Source of the DNA: Pseudorhodobacter antarcticus
GTDB lineage: Bacteria > Pseudomonadota > Alphaproteobacteria > Rhodobacterales > Rhodobacteraceae
Reading direction: 5' to 3'
NCBI GenBank assembly: GCA_945897655.1
Contig: CAMDHB010000029.1
Coordinates: forward strand, 1-17,254
Length of the DNA stretch: 17,254 nucleotides
Numbering within the stretch: position 1 is the stretch's first letter; each line of letters opens with the position of its first letter. This document shows positions 8,182 through 13,838 of this stretch, piece after piece. Made by a program: the position numbers and the translations under genes. The notes under the pieces were generated by a model. It was not told the origin of the DNA. It saw only the letters and a list, made by a program, of their open reading frames with translations, and ran no database searches.

Positions 8182-8190
8182 GTCCACATG
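8182..8190 (+). promoter_or_regulatory. Second copy of the GTCCACATG half-site
   Basis: GTCCACATG here is identical to the left arm of the perfect palindrome at 8315-8332 and lies 135 bases upstream of it, in the shared gap between the glycosyltransferase and dinB. It could be an auxiliary operator. A nine-base match can arise by chance, so this is weak on its own. Confidence 0.3.
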
Positions 8191-8314
8191 CACCCGCCCT
8201 AGTCAAGAGCGGCGCATTTCACCGTCCTTTTCTGTGGCCGACGCACCCCGCACAAAACCTTTCCACCTGGTTAATGAAAAATGGCAACTTATTGATCCTG
8301 AACGATTTTCAAAA

Positions 8315-8332
8315 GTGTCCACATGTGGACAC
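8315..8332. promoter_or_regulatory. Perfect 18-bp palindrome, candidate operator for dinB
   Basis: GTGTCCACATGTGGACAC is fully self-complementary. Its right arm contains TGGACA, which is well placed as the -35 element of the predicted dinB promoter, so a dimeric protein bound here should block RNA polymerase. It does not resemble the GAAC-N7-GAAC or GTTC-N7-GTTC LexA boxes known in Alphaproteobacteria. The binding protein is unknown. The palindrome is certain; its function is inference. Confidence 0.6.
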
Positions 8333-8354
8333 ATGTCACAAACCCCCCTATGAT
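8326..8354 (+). promoter_or_regulatory. Predicted sigma70-type promoter of dinB, giving a leaderless mRNA
   Basis: TGGACA (8326-8331), a 17-base spacer and TATGAT (8349-8354) match the -35/-10 consensus at five of six positions each. Transcription should start around 8361-8364, at or within three bases of the ATG at 8364. The bases before that ATG are pyrimidine-rich with no Shine-Dalgarno, which agrees with a leaderless transcript. The rest of 8100-8325 shows no gene; a TTGACA at 8173 has no matching -10. Confidence 0.6.
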
Positions 8355-8363
8355 CCCCCCATC

Positions 8364-9614
8364 ATGCCCGTGCTGTGCCGCGATTGCCTGACCCTGTTTC
8401 CCACCGGCACGCGCTGCCCCGCCTGCCGCAGCCCCCGCCTGATTGCCCACCCCGAGCTTGAAACCCTCTCCATCGCCCACATGGATTGCGACGCCTTTTA
8501 TGCCAGCGTTGAAAAGCGGGATAACCCCACCCTGCGCGACCAGCCCGTCATTGTCGGGGGCGGGCAGCGTGGGGTCGTCTCGACCTGCTGCTACCTCGCC
8601 CGTATCCACGGGGTCCGGTCCGCCATGCCGATGTTTCAGGCCCTGAAACTCTGCCCGCAGGCCGTGGTCGTCAAACCCCGCTTCCCCGCCTATATCGAGG
8701 CCTCCCGCGCCATCCGGGCGCTGATGGAGGCACTGACCCCCGCCATCGAACCCCTCTCGCTGGACGAGGCTTTCCTTGACCTGACCGGCACCGCCCGCCT
8801 CCACGGCGCACCCCCCGCCGTCATGCTGGCCCGTCTGGTGCGGGACATGGAAACCCAGCTGGGCCTGACCGGATCGGTCGGCCTCTCCCACAACAAATAC
8901 CTCGCCAAGATCGCCTCCGACCTCGACAAACCCCGCGGCTTCTCCATCGTCGGGCGAGAGGAGACCGAGGCCTTCCTCCACCCCAAACCTGTCCGCATCA
9001 TCTGGGGCGTCGGCACCGCCACCCAAGCCGCGCTGGAGGCTGCCGGTATCCGAACCATTGCCGATCTGTGCCGATGGAGCCGTCAGGATCTGGCGGCAAG
9101 GTTCGGCCAGATGGGGGACCGGTTGTACAGCCTTGCCCGAGGTCAGGACACCCGCAAGGTGACCCGGGACGAGAAGCTGAAGTCGATCAGCAAGGAAACC
9201 ACCTTTCACGAAGACACCGCCGACCCCGACCTTCTGGACGGCCACATCTGGCGGCTGGCCGAACAGGTCGCCGACCGGGCCAAGGCCAAGCAGCTGTCAG
9301 GCCGGACCGTCACCCTGAAACTGAAGCGCAGCGATTTTCAGATCCTGACCCGCCGCCACACCCTGCCTGACCCCACCCAATTGACCGACCGCATCTACCG
9401 TGCCGCCCGCGACCTGTTCGCGCAGGCTCCGCAGGGCCCTTTCCGGCTGATCGGCGTGGGGATCAGCGACCTTGCCCCCGAAGCCGAGGCTGACCTGAGC
9501 GGCGATCTTCTTGACCCGAACGCCGCCAAAAGGGCCGCTGCCGAAAAGGCATCGGATGCGATCCGAAGCCGGTTCGGGACCGAGGCGATCATCAAGGGAC
9601 GGGCGCTGCGGTAG
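8364..9614 (+). CDS. dinB: DNA polymerase IV (Y-family translesion polymerase)
   Basis: A 416-residue error-prone polymerase for bypass of damaged template bases. An N-terminal extension with C5-x2-C8 and C18-x2-C21 looks like a zinc ribbon. The polymerase core starts near residue 35: HMDCDAFYASVE contributes catalytic D41 and a likely steric gate Y46, and LSLDEAF contributes D134/E135. GSVGLSHNKYLAKIASD and the helix-hairpin-helix region around IWGVG follow, then the little-finger domain to about residue 380. It ends in IKGRALR; no clear clamp-binding motif stands at the extreme C-terminus. The ATG at 8364 opens the MPxLCRDC block that I recall from relatives; an in-frame ATG at 8274 would add 30 residues and place the palindrome inside the gene. 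It ends 3 bases before the convergent hydrolase gene. Confidence 0.94.
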   Translation: MPVLCRDCLTLFPTGTRCPACRSPRLIAHPELETLSIAHMDCDAFYASVEKRDNPTLRDQPVIVGGGQRGVVSTCCYLARIHGVRSAMPMFQALKLCPQAVVVKPRFPAYIEASRAIRALMEALTPAIEPLSLDEAFLDLTGTARLHGAPPAVMLARLVRDMETQLGLTGSVGLSHNKYLAKIASDLDKPRGFSIVGREETEAFLHPKPVRIIWGVGTATQAALEAAGIRTIADLCRWSRQDLAARFGQMGDRLYSLARGQDTRKVTRDEKLKSISKETTFHEDTADPDLLDGHIWRLAEQVADRAKAKQLSGRTVTLKLKRSDFQILTRRHTLPDPTQLTDRIYRAARDLFAQAPQGPFRLIGVGISDLAPEAEADLSGDLLDPNAAKRAAAEKASDAIRSRFGTEAIIKGRALR

Positions 9615-9617
9615 CCC

Positions 9618-10478
9618 CTATTCGGCAGCGACGGGCAGGCTCCGGCGGCCAATGCTGGCAATCTCGGCCATGACGCGGTTCATCCGGACTGAAAAGCTGG
9701 CAAATCCAGCGCCGGGTTCCACCTTGGCTTCGTCCAGATACAGGGCCCGGTCAATCTCGATCTGAACCACATGCCTCTGGGTCAAGGGGCGGCCATAGTG
9801 CTGCGCGATGAAAGCCCCTGCGAAGGGAGAGTTGCGGGCCGTGCGGAAACCGGCGGTGGCAAAGGCGGCCTCAACCCGGTCCACCACGTCGCGCCCGGCT
9901 GCTGCACCGAAACGGTCGCCCAAGACGACCTCTGGCCTGGGGTTCCCGGGCCGGGCATGGGCGTCAATCGCCTCGTGCGGCATCGAATGGACGTCAATCA
10001 GGATCGCCTCACCGAACTTGGCATGGGTTTCATCGATCAGCGCTTTCAGGGCGTCATGATAGGGATGCCAATGTCGGTTCAGCCGGCACGCCGCCTCGGC
10101 ATGGGTAATCTTCCCGGCATAGATCGCCTTTCCCCCCGCAACCACCCGGGGAATCACCCCAAGCCCCGAGGATATGCGCGGGTTCAGCGCCATTCTGTCG
10201 ATCCCGGCAATGACAGCTGGATCCAATTCATCAGACGCGCGGTTCAGGTCGATATAGGCCCGGGGTGCCAAGGCGCACAGCAATGGTGCCCCGAACATGG
10301 GCGCCCGGGCAATCAGACGGTCAACATAGGCGTCTTCGGAAGACCGGAGTTGCAGGGTGTCCAACTGGCTTGCCGCAAGAAAATCAGCCGGATAGTCCCG
10401 CCCGGAATGGGGCGAGGCGAAAATCACACTGGTTTCCTGCCGCGCGGGCTTGGTAAGGCGAAAGGCGTTTGACGTCAT
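9618..10478 (-). CDS. N-formylglutamate amidohydrolase family protein
   Basis: A 286-residue cytosolic metal-dependent hydrolase. The family releases formate from N-formyl-L-glutamate at the end of one histidine degradation route. Visible blocks are ASPHSGRDYP with H24, SSEDAYVDRL with E48/D49, APRAYIDLNR, NRHWHPYHDAL and ILIDVHSMP with D162/H164, in family order; His and acidic residues here are the likely metal ligands. The ATG at 10478 has AGAGG at 5 bases; a GTG at 10484 would lie on the Shine-Dalgarno itself. A minus-strand TATAGAAT (10497-10504) is a plausible -10, without a good -35. No hut genes are adjacent, so a histidine pathway role is not supported by context and a related N-acyl substrate is possible. 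Confidence 0.88.
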   Translation of the reverse strand: MTSNAFRLTKPARQETSVIFASPHSGRDYPADFLAASQLDTLQLRSSEDAYVDRLIARAPMFGAPLLCALAPRAYIDLNRASDELDPAVIAGIDRMALNPRISSGLGVIPRVVAGGKAIYAGKITHAEAACRLNRHWHPYHDALKALIDETHAKFGEAILIDVHSMPHEAIDAHARPGNPRPEVVLGDRFGAAAGRDVVDRVEAAFATAGFRTARNSPFAGAFIAQHYGRPLTQRHVVQIEIDRALYLDEAKVEPGAGFASFSVRMNRVMAEIASIGRRSLPVAAE

Positions 10479-10530
10479 GCGCACCTCTGAGCACTTATTC
10501 TATAGCGGGTAAATTGCGTACGGAAAGCCC

Positions 10531-10559
10531 TTGATACGGGCGGCGACTCTATTTATAGA
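10531..10559 (+). promoter_or_regulatory. Strong sigma70-type promoter upstream of tRNA-Val
   Basis: TTGATA (10531-10536), exactly 17 bases, then TATAGA (10554-10559). Start of transcription is expected near 10566, about 90 bases before the mature tRNA. It is the best-matching promoter in the window and presumably drives tRNA-Val and perhaps rpmJ, or a short RNA of its own. Confidence 0.7.
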
Positions 10560-10568
10560 CCCGTCACC

Positions 10569-10628
10569 GACGCGGTTCCGCCAGCGTCCTTTTGTTTGGC
10601 CGGGGCGCGGTTGCGCCCCTGTTCATTT
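10569..10628 (+). ncRNA. Structured leader (or short RNA) ahead of tRNA-Val
   Basis: Two hairpins follow the promoter. The first pairs GACGCGG (10569-10575) with CC-A-GCGTC (10581-10588) around TTCCG and is followed by CTTTTGTTT. The second is GGGGCGC (10602-10608), loop GGTT, GCGCCCC (10613-10619), followed by TGTTCATTT. Each resembles an intrinsic terminator with an imperfect T-run. The stretch could be a leader removed during tRNA processing, an attenuator, or a separate small RNA of about 60 bases. Sequence alone cannot decide. Confidence 0.35.
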
Positions 10629-10655
10629 GAAGGTCTGGGTGGGGTCAAGGCGCGT

Positions 10656-10730
10656 GGGGGGTTAGCTCAGCGGTAGAGCACTACGTTGACATCGTAGTGG
10701 CCACCAGTTCGATCCTGGTACCCCCCACCA
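10656..10730 (+). tRNA. tRNA-Val (anticodon GAC)
   Basis: A full cloverleaf: acceptor GGGGGGT (10656-10662) with ACCCCCC (10720-10726), D stem GCTC/GAGC, anticodon stem CTACG/CGTAG with loop TTGACAT, anticodon GAC at 10688-10690, T stem ACCAG/CTGGT with loop TTCGATC, discriminator A at 10727. The 3' CCA (10728-10730) is encoded. GAC reads valine codons GUC and GUU. Confidence 0.97.
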
Positions 10731-10759
10731 TTCATCGCCCTTTGGGGCACAACGTAACT

Positions 10760-10806
10760 GGTGCGAAGACGCACCGCGAACTAGCGCGAATTTGCAAAAG
10801 TCGCGC
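10760..10806 (+). promoter_or_regulatory. Two hairpins in the rpmJ leader
   Basis: GGTGCG (10760-10765), loop AAGA, CGCACC (10770-10775) is followed by GCGCGA (10784-10789), an 11-base loop, and TCGCGC (10801-10806). The second hairpin ends 3 bases before the GGAG ribosome binding site at 10810. The position suggests translational or transcript-stability control of rpmJ; no known leader motif is recognised. Confidence 0.4.
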
Positions 10807-10819
10807 TTTGGAGACAGCC

Positions 10820-10945
10820 ATGAAGGTTGCAAACTCGCTCCGCTCGCTGAAGACGCGTCATCGCGATTGCCAGATCGTGCGCCGTAAAGGCCGCGTCTAT
10901 GTGATCAACAAGACGCAAAAGCGCTACAAGGCCCGTCAGGGTTGA
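10820..10945 (+). CDS. rpmJ: 50S ribosomal protein L36 (bL36, cysteine-poor form)
   Basis: A 41-residue basic protein of the large ribosomal subunit, MKVANSLRSLKTRHRDCQIV at the start and KGRVYVINKTQKRYKARQG at the end. It has only one cysteine (C17) and lacks the zinc-binding Cys/His set of the classic L36, like E. coli YkgO and, as far as I recall, the usual L36 of Alphaproteobacteria. The ATG at 10820 has GGAG at 6 bases. The frame is open further upstream but runs into the tRNA. It lies 89 bases after tRNA-Val and ends before a strong terminator. Confidence 0.96.
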   Translation: MKVANSLRSLKTRHRDCQIVRRKGRVYVINKTQKRYKARQG

Positions 10946-10968
10946 GAAGCGCAAGAGCTGCATGATGG

Positions 10969-10998
10969 GCCGCCAAGGGTAACCTTCGGCGGCTTTTT
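10969..10998 (+). terminator. Rho-independent terminator after rpmJ
   Basis: GCCGCC-AAGG (10969-10978), loop GTAA, then CCTT-C-GGCGGC to 10993, with one bulged C, followed by TTTTT. It closes the tRNA-Val/rpmJ unit 23 bases after the rpmJ stop. Confidence 0.9.
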
Positions 10999-11021
10999 CA
11001 TTGGACTTTGCAGGAAATCCG

Positions 11022-11624
11022 ATGCACCCAAATCCCAGCTTTCGCAAGGCAACCGACGAACAGAACCTGAGCTTTGCCCGCAAACGCGGGTTCGGCGTTC
11101 TGGCAGCCAATGGGCCCGAGGGCCCCGTAATGGCCCATGTTCCCTTCATGCTGTCAGAGGATGGAACCCACGCCGACCTGCATCTGGCGCGGTCAAACGG
11201 CCTGGTGGGATTGATGGGGCCTGCGGTTTTGGCGGTCAGTGGGCCGGATGCCTATATCTCGCCCGACTGGTACGGCGCGGCGGATCAGGTGCCGACGTGG
11301 AATTACATTGCCGTGCACCTGCGCGGGGTTCTGATCCCCCTGCCGTCCGACGCTTTGGAGCCCCACCTGCACGCAGTGTCGGACAGATTCGAAGCCATGC
11401 TTTTGCCCAAGCCGATCTGGAAGCCGTCGAAGATGACCGAAGGCGTGATGGAACGGATGATGCGGATGATTCTGCCGTTTCGGCTGCAGGTGCAGTCGGT
11501 CGAGGGAACGTGGAAGCTGAACCAGAACAAGACGCCCGACGCGCGCGAGGGTGCGATCCGGGCGCTGACGGCGCTGGGTGGGGCGTCGGGCGACCTTGCT
11601 CAGGCGATGCGGGATCTGGGCTGA
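11022..11624 (+). CDS. PaiB-like FMN-binding protein
   Basis: A 200-residue cytosolic protein of the split-barrel flavin-binding fold (FMN_bind_2). Signature blocks are YISPDWYG (78-85) and QVPTWNY (89-95), then GTWKLNQNK (162-170) near the C-terminus; all are typical of the PaiB group. Bacillus PaiB was named a negative regulator of sporulation and protease genes and is partnered by the acetyltransferase PaiA. No paiA neighbour is present here, and there is no DNA-binding domain, so a regulatory role is doubtful; an oxidoreductase or heme/flavin-related role is equally possible. The ATG at 11022 has AGGA upstream, preferred over a TTG at 11001 that lies against the rpmJ terminator. Confidence 0.88.
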   Translation: MHPNPSFRKATDEQNLSFARKRGFGVLAANGPEGPVMAHVPFMLSEDGTHADLHLARSNGLVGLMGPAVLAVSGPDAYISPDWYGAADQVPTWNYIAVHLRGVLIPLPSDALEPHLHAVSDRFEAMLLPKPIWKPSKMTEGVMERMMRMILPFRLQVQSVEGTWKLNQNKTPDAREGAIRALTALGGASGDLAQAMRDLG

Positions 11625-11691
11625 GGTTTCGTCTGGACGACCCTTGGCCGCTGGCCTAGCGTGGTTGCCTGAAACAATCAGGACCAATGCC

Positions 11692-12300
11692 ATGAAGCTT
11701 TTCGCCGCGCCCGCCTCACCCTTTGCCCGCAAGGCTGTGGTTGTTCTGTTGGAGGCAGGCCTTGCGGGCAAGGTCGAGATTGTCCCCGCCGCTGGCAATG
11801 CGGTTGATCCCGGAACGATGCCTGTCGACGTAAATCCGCTAGGCAAGATCCCTGCCCTGCTGTGCGATGATGGGCGGACGATCTACGACAGTGTCGTCAT
11901 CTGCCGCTATCTGGCCGAACTTGCGTTGCCGCAGATTTACCCCAGCGGTCCGGCGCTTTGGGACAGTTTGACGCTTGAGGCGACCGCCGATGGGATCATG
12001 GATGCCAGCGTCCTGATGGTTTATGAAACGCGCCTGCGGCCCGAGGAGATGCGCTTTGCTCCTTGGGTCGAAGGGCAATGGGTCAAGATCGCCCGCACGC
12101 TAGACGTGGTCGAGCAGCGCTGGATTGATCATCTGAACGGGCCGTTGGACATTGGGCAAATTGCCATGGCCTGCGCCTTGGGTCACTTGGACCTGCGGCA
12201 CGACGCGCGGCAATGGCGCGTGGGCCGGCCAAAATTGGCCACATGGTGTGCTGCTTTTGCAAATCGCCCGTCGATGGTTGCGACGCATCCCAAGGTGTAA
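11692..12300 (+). CDS. Glutathione S-transferase family protein
   Basis: A 202-residue cytosolic protein. The N-terminal thioredoxin-like domain (1 to about 78) shows MKLFAAPASPFARK with the usual catalytic-position serine S9, the cis-proline P54 in NPLGKIPAL, and the glutathione-contacting D66-S67 in IYDSVVICRYL. The helical C-terminal domain (about 85-200) binds the unknown second substrate. The ATG at 11692 has AGGA at 8 bases. It lies 67 bases after the PaiB-like gene on the same strand and may be co-transcribed with it; the overlapping redox theme is suggestive only. Its end is 8 bases from the convergent beta-barrel gene. Confidence 0.91.
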   Translation: MKLFAAPASPFARKAVVVLLEAGLAGKVEIVPAAGNAVDPGTMPVDVNPLGKIPALLCDDGRTIYDSVVICRYLAELALPQIYPSGPALWDSLTLEATADGIMDASVLMVYETRLRPEEMRFAPWVEGQWVKIARTLDVVEQRWIDHLNGPLDIGQIAMACALGHLDLRHDARQWRVGRPKLATWCAAFANRPSMVATHPKV

Positions 12301-12308
12301 CCTCAGGT

Positions 12309-12959
12309 CTAGAACCGCAAGCTCAGACCCAGATTCAAGGCGTCCGCGAAAATGTCGGTATTCAAGCGGTCGCCCGTGTCCAACTTGGCTCTGATCTCGG
12401 AATAGGTGGCCTTGTATTCGGTGAAAACCGACCAGTTTCCTTTCAGCGGCATTGACGCGCCAAAGACCACCGTCACAGCGGGACCGGCAATCTGATAGTT
12501 GGCAGTGGGTTCCAGACCAATCGGTTCGGCCTCGACATGGGGAACCACAACGCCCAGTCCTGCACCGAAATACGGGGTAACTTTACCCATCGGATTGGCG
12601 CGGTACCAAAGGTCCACCGTCAGGGCGTTCAGACCGTGAGAGAAGTTCAACTCTTCATACCCGTATTTTGCCGGATCATCGGCAAAAGCCTTGTAGTGCA
12701 CGAAATCCAGACCAACCCCGATTCGACGGTCAGACCACCATTTGGCACGCAGCCCATAGTAAGTCGGAATCACGAAGGGTTCCGATCGCCAGTTTACCTT
12801 GTCATTGCCAAGAGTCGGCGAACGGATTGTGCTGGGATGGGTGGTCTGCGGACCACCGTAAACCGAAAACTCCAGCTCTGCGCGGACAGGAACGGGTGCC
12901 AAAGCAAGGGCGAAGGCGAGAGTCAGCGTTACCCTGTGCACAAGCCTTGCGGTAAGCAT
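12309..12959 (-). CDS. Outer-membrane beta-barrel protein, possibly LpxQ-like lipid A oxidase family
   Basis: A 216-residue precursor. Residues 1-27 form a signal peptide with a hydrophobic core (TLTLAFALAL) and a V-R-A cleavage site before ELEFSVYGG. The mature part alternates polar and hydrophobic residues, is rich in aromatic residues at strand ends and finishes in L-R-F, as expected for an eight-stranded barrel inserted by Bam. PTYYGLRAKWW, LDFVHYKAF, NALTVDLWYR and TPYFGAGLGVVVPHVE resemble, from memory, proteins annotated as lipid A oxidase in Rhizobium and Rhodobacteraceae; activity is not shown by sequence. The ATG at 12959 has AAAGGA at 5 bases. It is divergent from petABC, and its predicted promoter lies among direct repeats. 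Confidence 0.85.
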   Translation of the reverse strand: MLTARLVHRVTLTLAFALALAPVPVRAELEFSVYGGPQTTHPSTIRSPTLGNDKVNWRSEPFVIPTYYGLRAKWWSDRRIGVGLDFVHYKAFADDPAKYGYEELNFSHGLNALTVDLWYRANPMGKVTPYFGAGLGVVVPHVEAEPIGLEPTANYQIAGPAVTVVFGASMPLKGNWSVFTEYKATYSEIRAKLDTGDRLNTDIFADALNLGLSLRF

Positions 12960-13057
12960 CCCAATCCTTTCGTGCTGATAGCCATGTGTTGCGTGGAAAC
13001 TAGGGACCGGCAGCGCCTTTTTCGAGATCGCCCCCCGAACTTTCCCTTCAAAAGGCT

Positions 13058-13123
13058 TTCGCGAAGCAAAATGCGTGTCAGCTTATGCATTTGGGTCGTA
13101 TCTGAGGCAAAATGCCTGTCTGC
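13058..13123. repeat. Two 17-bp direct repeats flanking a promoter, candidate operators
   Basis: GCAAAATGCGTGTCAGC (13066-13082) and GCAAAATGCCTGTCTGC (13107-13123) agree at 15 of 17 bases and start 41 bases apart, close to four helical turns. Each contains the small inverted motif GCA-AAA-TGC, extended to AGGCA-AAA-TGCCT in the second. A perfect TTCGCGAA palindrome (13058-13065) abuts the first copy. The repeats sit between the beta-barrel gene and petABC. Confidence 0.5.
13082..13110 (-). promoter_or_regulatory. Candidate promoter for the outer-membrane protein gene
   Basis: On the minus strand TTGCCT (complement of 13105-13110), 17 bases, CATAAG (complement of 13082-13087). Each element matches the consensus at four of six bases. 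Transcription would start near 13075, inside the first direct repeat, while the second repeat covers the -35. A + strand candidate for petABC, TTGTCT at 13165-13170 with GCTACG 17 bases on, is weaker. Confidence 0.4.
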
Positions 13124-13219
13124 CTCCTCTGCGCTGCTTTGTCCGCTGGACGGCCCCGCAATCCTTGTCTAAAACCCGCCCGGCAAGGCTACGGGCATCC
13201 GCGGCCGACAGGTCAATGA

Positions 13220-13237
13220 GGTCGCAGGCTTGCGACC
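13220..13237 (+). promoter_or_regulatory. Hairpin in the petA leader
   Basis: GGTCGCA (13220-13226), loop GGCT, TGCGACC (13231-13237): a perfect 7-bp stem ending a few bases before the AGGGAG ribosome binding site of petA. It may affect translation or mRNA stability. Apart from this, the repeats and weak promoter matches, the 298 bases between the beta-barrel gene and petA hold no recognisable gene. Confidence 0.4.
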
Positions 13238-13257
13238 GCCCAAAGGGAGAAACATTC

Positions 13258-13827
13258 GTGTCCCAAACTGACGATCACTCGGGAACCCGCCGGGATTTCT
13301 TGTATTACGCAACCGCAGGTGCGGGTGTGGTGGCGACGGGTGCAGCCGTTTGGCCGCTTGTCAACCAGATGAACCCCTCCGCCGACGTCAAGGCGCTTGC
13401 CTCGATCGAAGTGGACGTCACCGATGTCACAGAGGGCACGCAGCTGACCGTGAAATGGCGCGGCAAGCCCGTGTTCATCCGCTATCGCACGCCGGAAGAG
13501 ATTTCGGCAGCCAGGGATGTGGTTCTGGCTGATCTGGGTCTGATCGATGGCAAGGCGCAAAACGCCAACCTGCCCGCGGAAGCAGATGCATCCGATGCCA
13601 ACCGGACGCTTGACGCCGATGGCAAATGGCTGGTGATGATGGGAGTTTGCACCCATCTGGGATGCGTTCCGCTGGGTGATGGTGCCGGCGAATTCGGCGG
13701 CTGGTTCTGCCCGTGCCACGGTTCGAACTATGACACCGCCGGTCGTATCCGCAAGGGCCCGGCCCCGCGCAATCTGGAAGTGCCGGTTGCGGCATTTGTC
13801 AACGAAACAACGATCAAGCTCGGGTAA
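13258..13827 (+). CDS. petA: Ubiquinol-cytochrome c reductase Rieske iron-sulfur subunit
   Basis: A 189-residue membrane-anchored [2Fe-2S] protein that takes the first electron from ubiquinol in the bc1 complex and hands it to cytochrome c1. The N-terminus has a Tat-type T-R-R-D-F-L motif (residues 10-15) followed by one membrane helix (about 16-36). The cluster ligands are C131 and H133 (CTHLGC) and C151 and H154 (CPCHGS), with C136/C153 as the structural disulfide. S156 and Y158, which raise the cluster potential, are present. All positions are shifted by two from Rhodobacter sphaeroides. The start is GTG at 13258 with AGGGAG upstream. First gene of petABC; the petB ribosome site overlaps its stop codon. 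Confidence 0.97.
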   Translation: MSQTDDHSGTRRDFLYYATAGAGVVATGAAVWPLVNQMNPSADVKALASIEVDVTDVTEGTQLTVKWRGKPVFIRYRTPEEISAARDVVLADLGLIDGKAQNANLPAEADASDANRTLDADGKWLVMMGVCTHLGCVPLGDGAGEFGGWFCPCHGSNYDTAGRIRKGPAPRNLEVPVAAFVNETTIKLG

Positions 13828-13838
13828 GGAACAGCACT

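Noticed and set aside
8173..8202. TTGACA at 8173-8178 as a dinB or other + strand promoter
   Set aside because: No -10-like hexamer is found 16-18 bases downstream, and the promoter at 8326-8354 is far better placed.
8300..8310. GAAC at 8300-8303 as part of an SOS box
   Set aside because: The matching GAAC seven bases on is missing, so it does not fit the known alphaproteobacterial LexA sites.
7578..8363. Long open extension in frame with dinB
   Set aside because: It is antisense to the glycosyltransferase and to the promoter region. The conserved MPxLCRDC start and the predicted promoter both point to 8364.
10697..10819. Upstream extension of the rpmJ frame
   Set aside because: It starts inside tRNA-Val; L36 is a 41-residue protein that fits the ATG at 10820 with a GGAG site.
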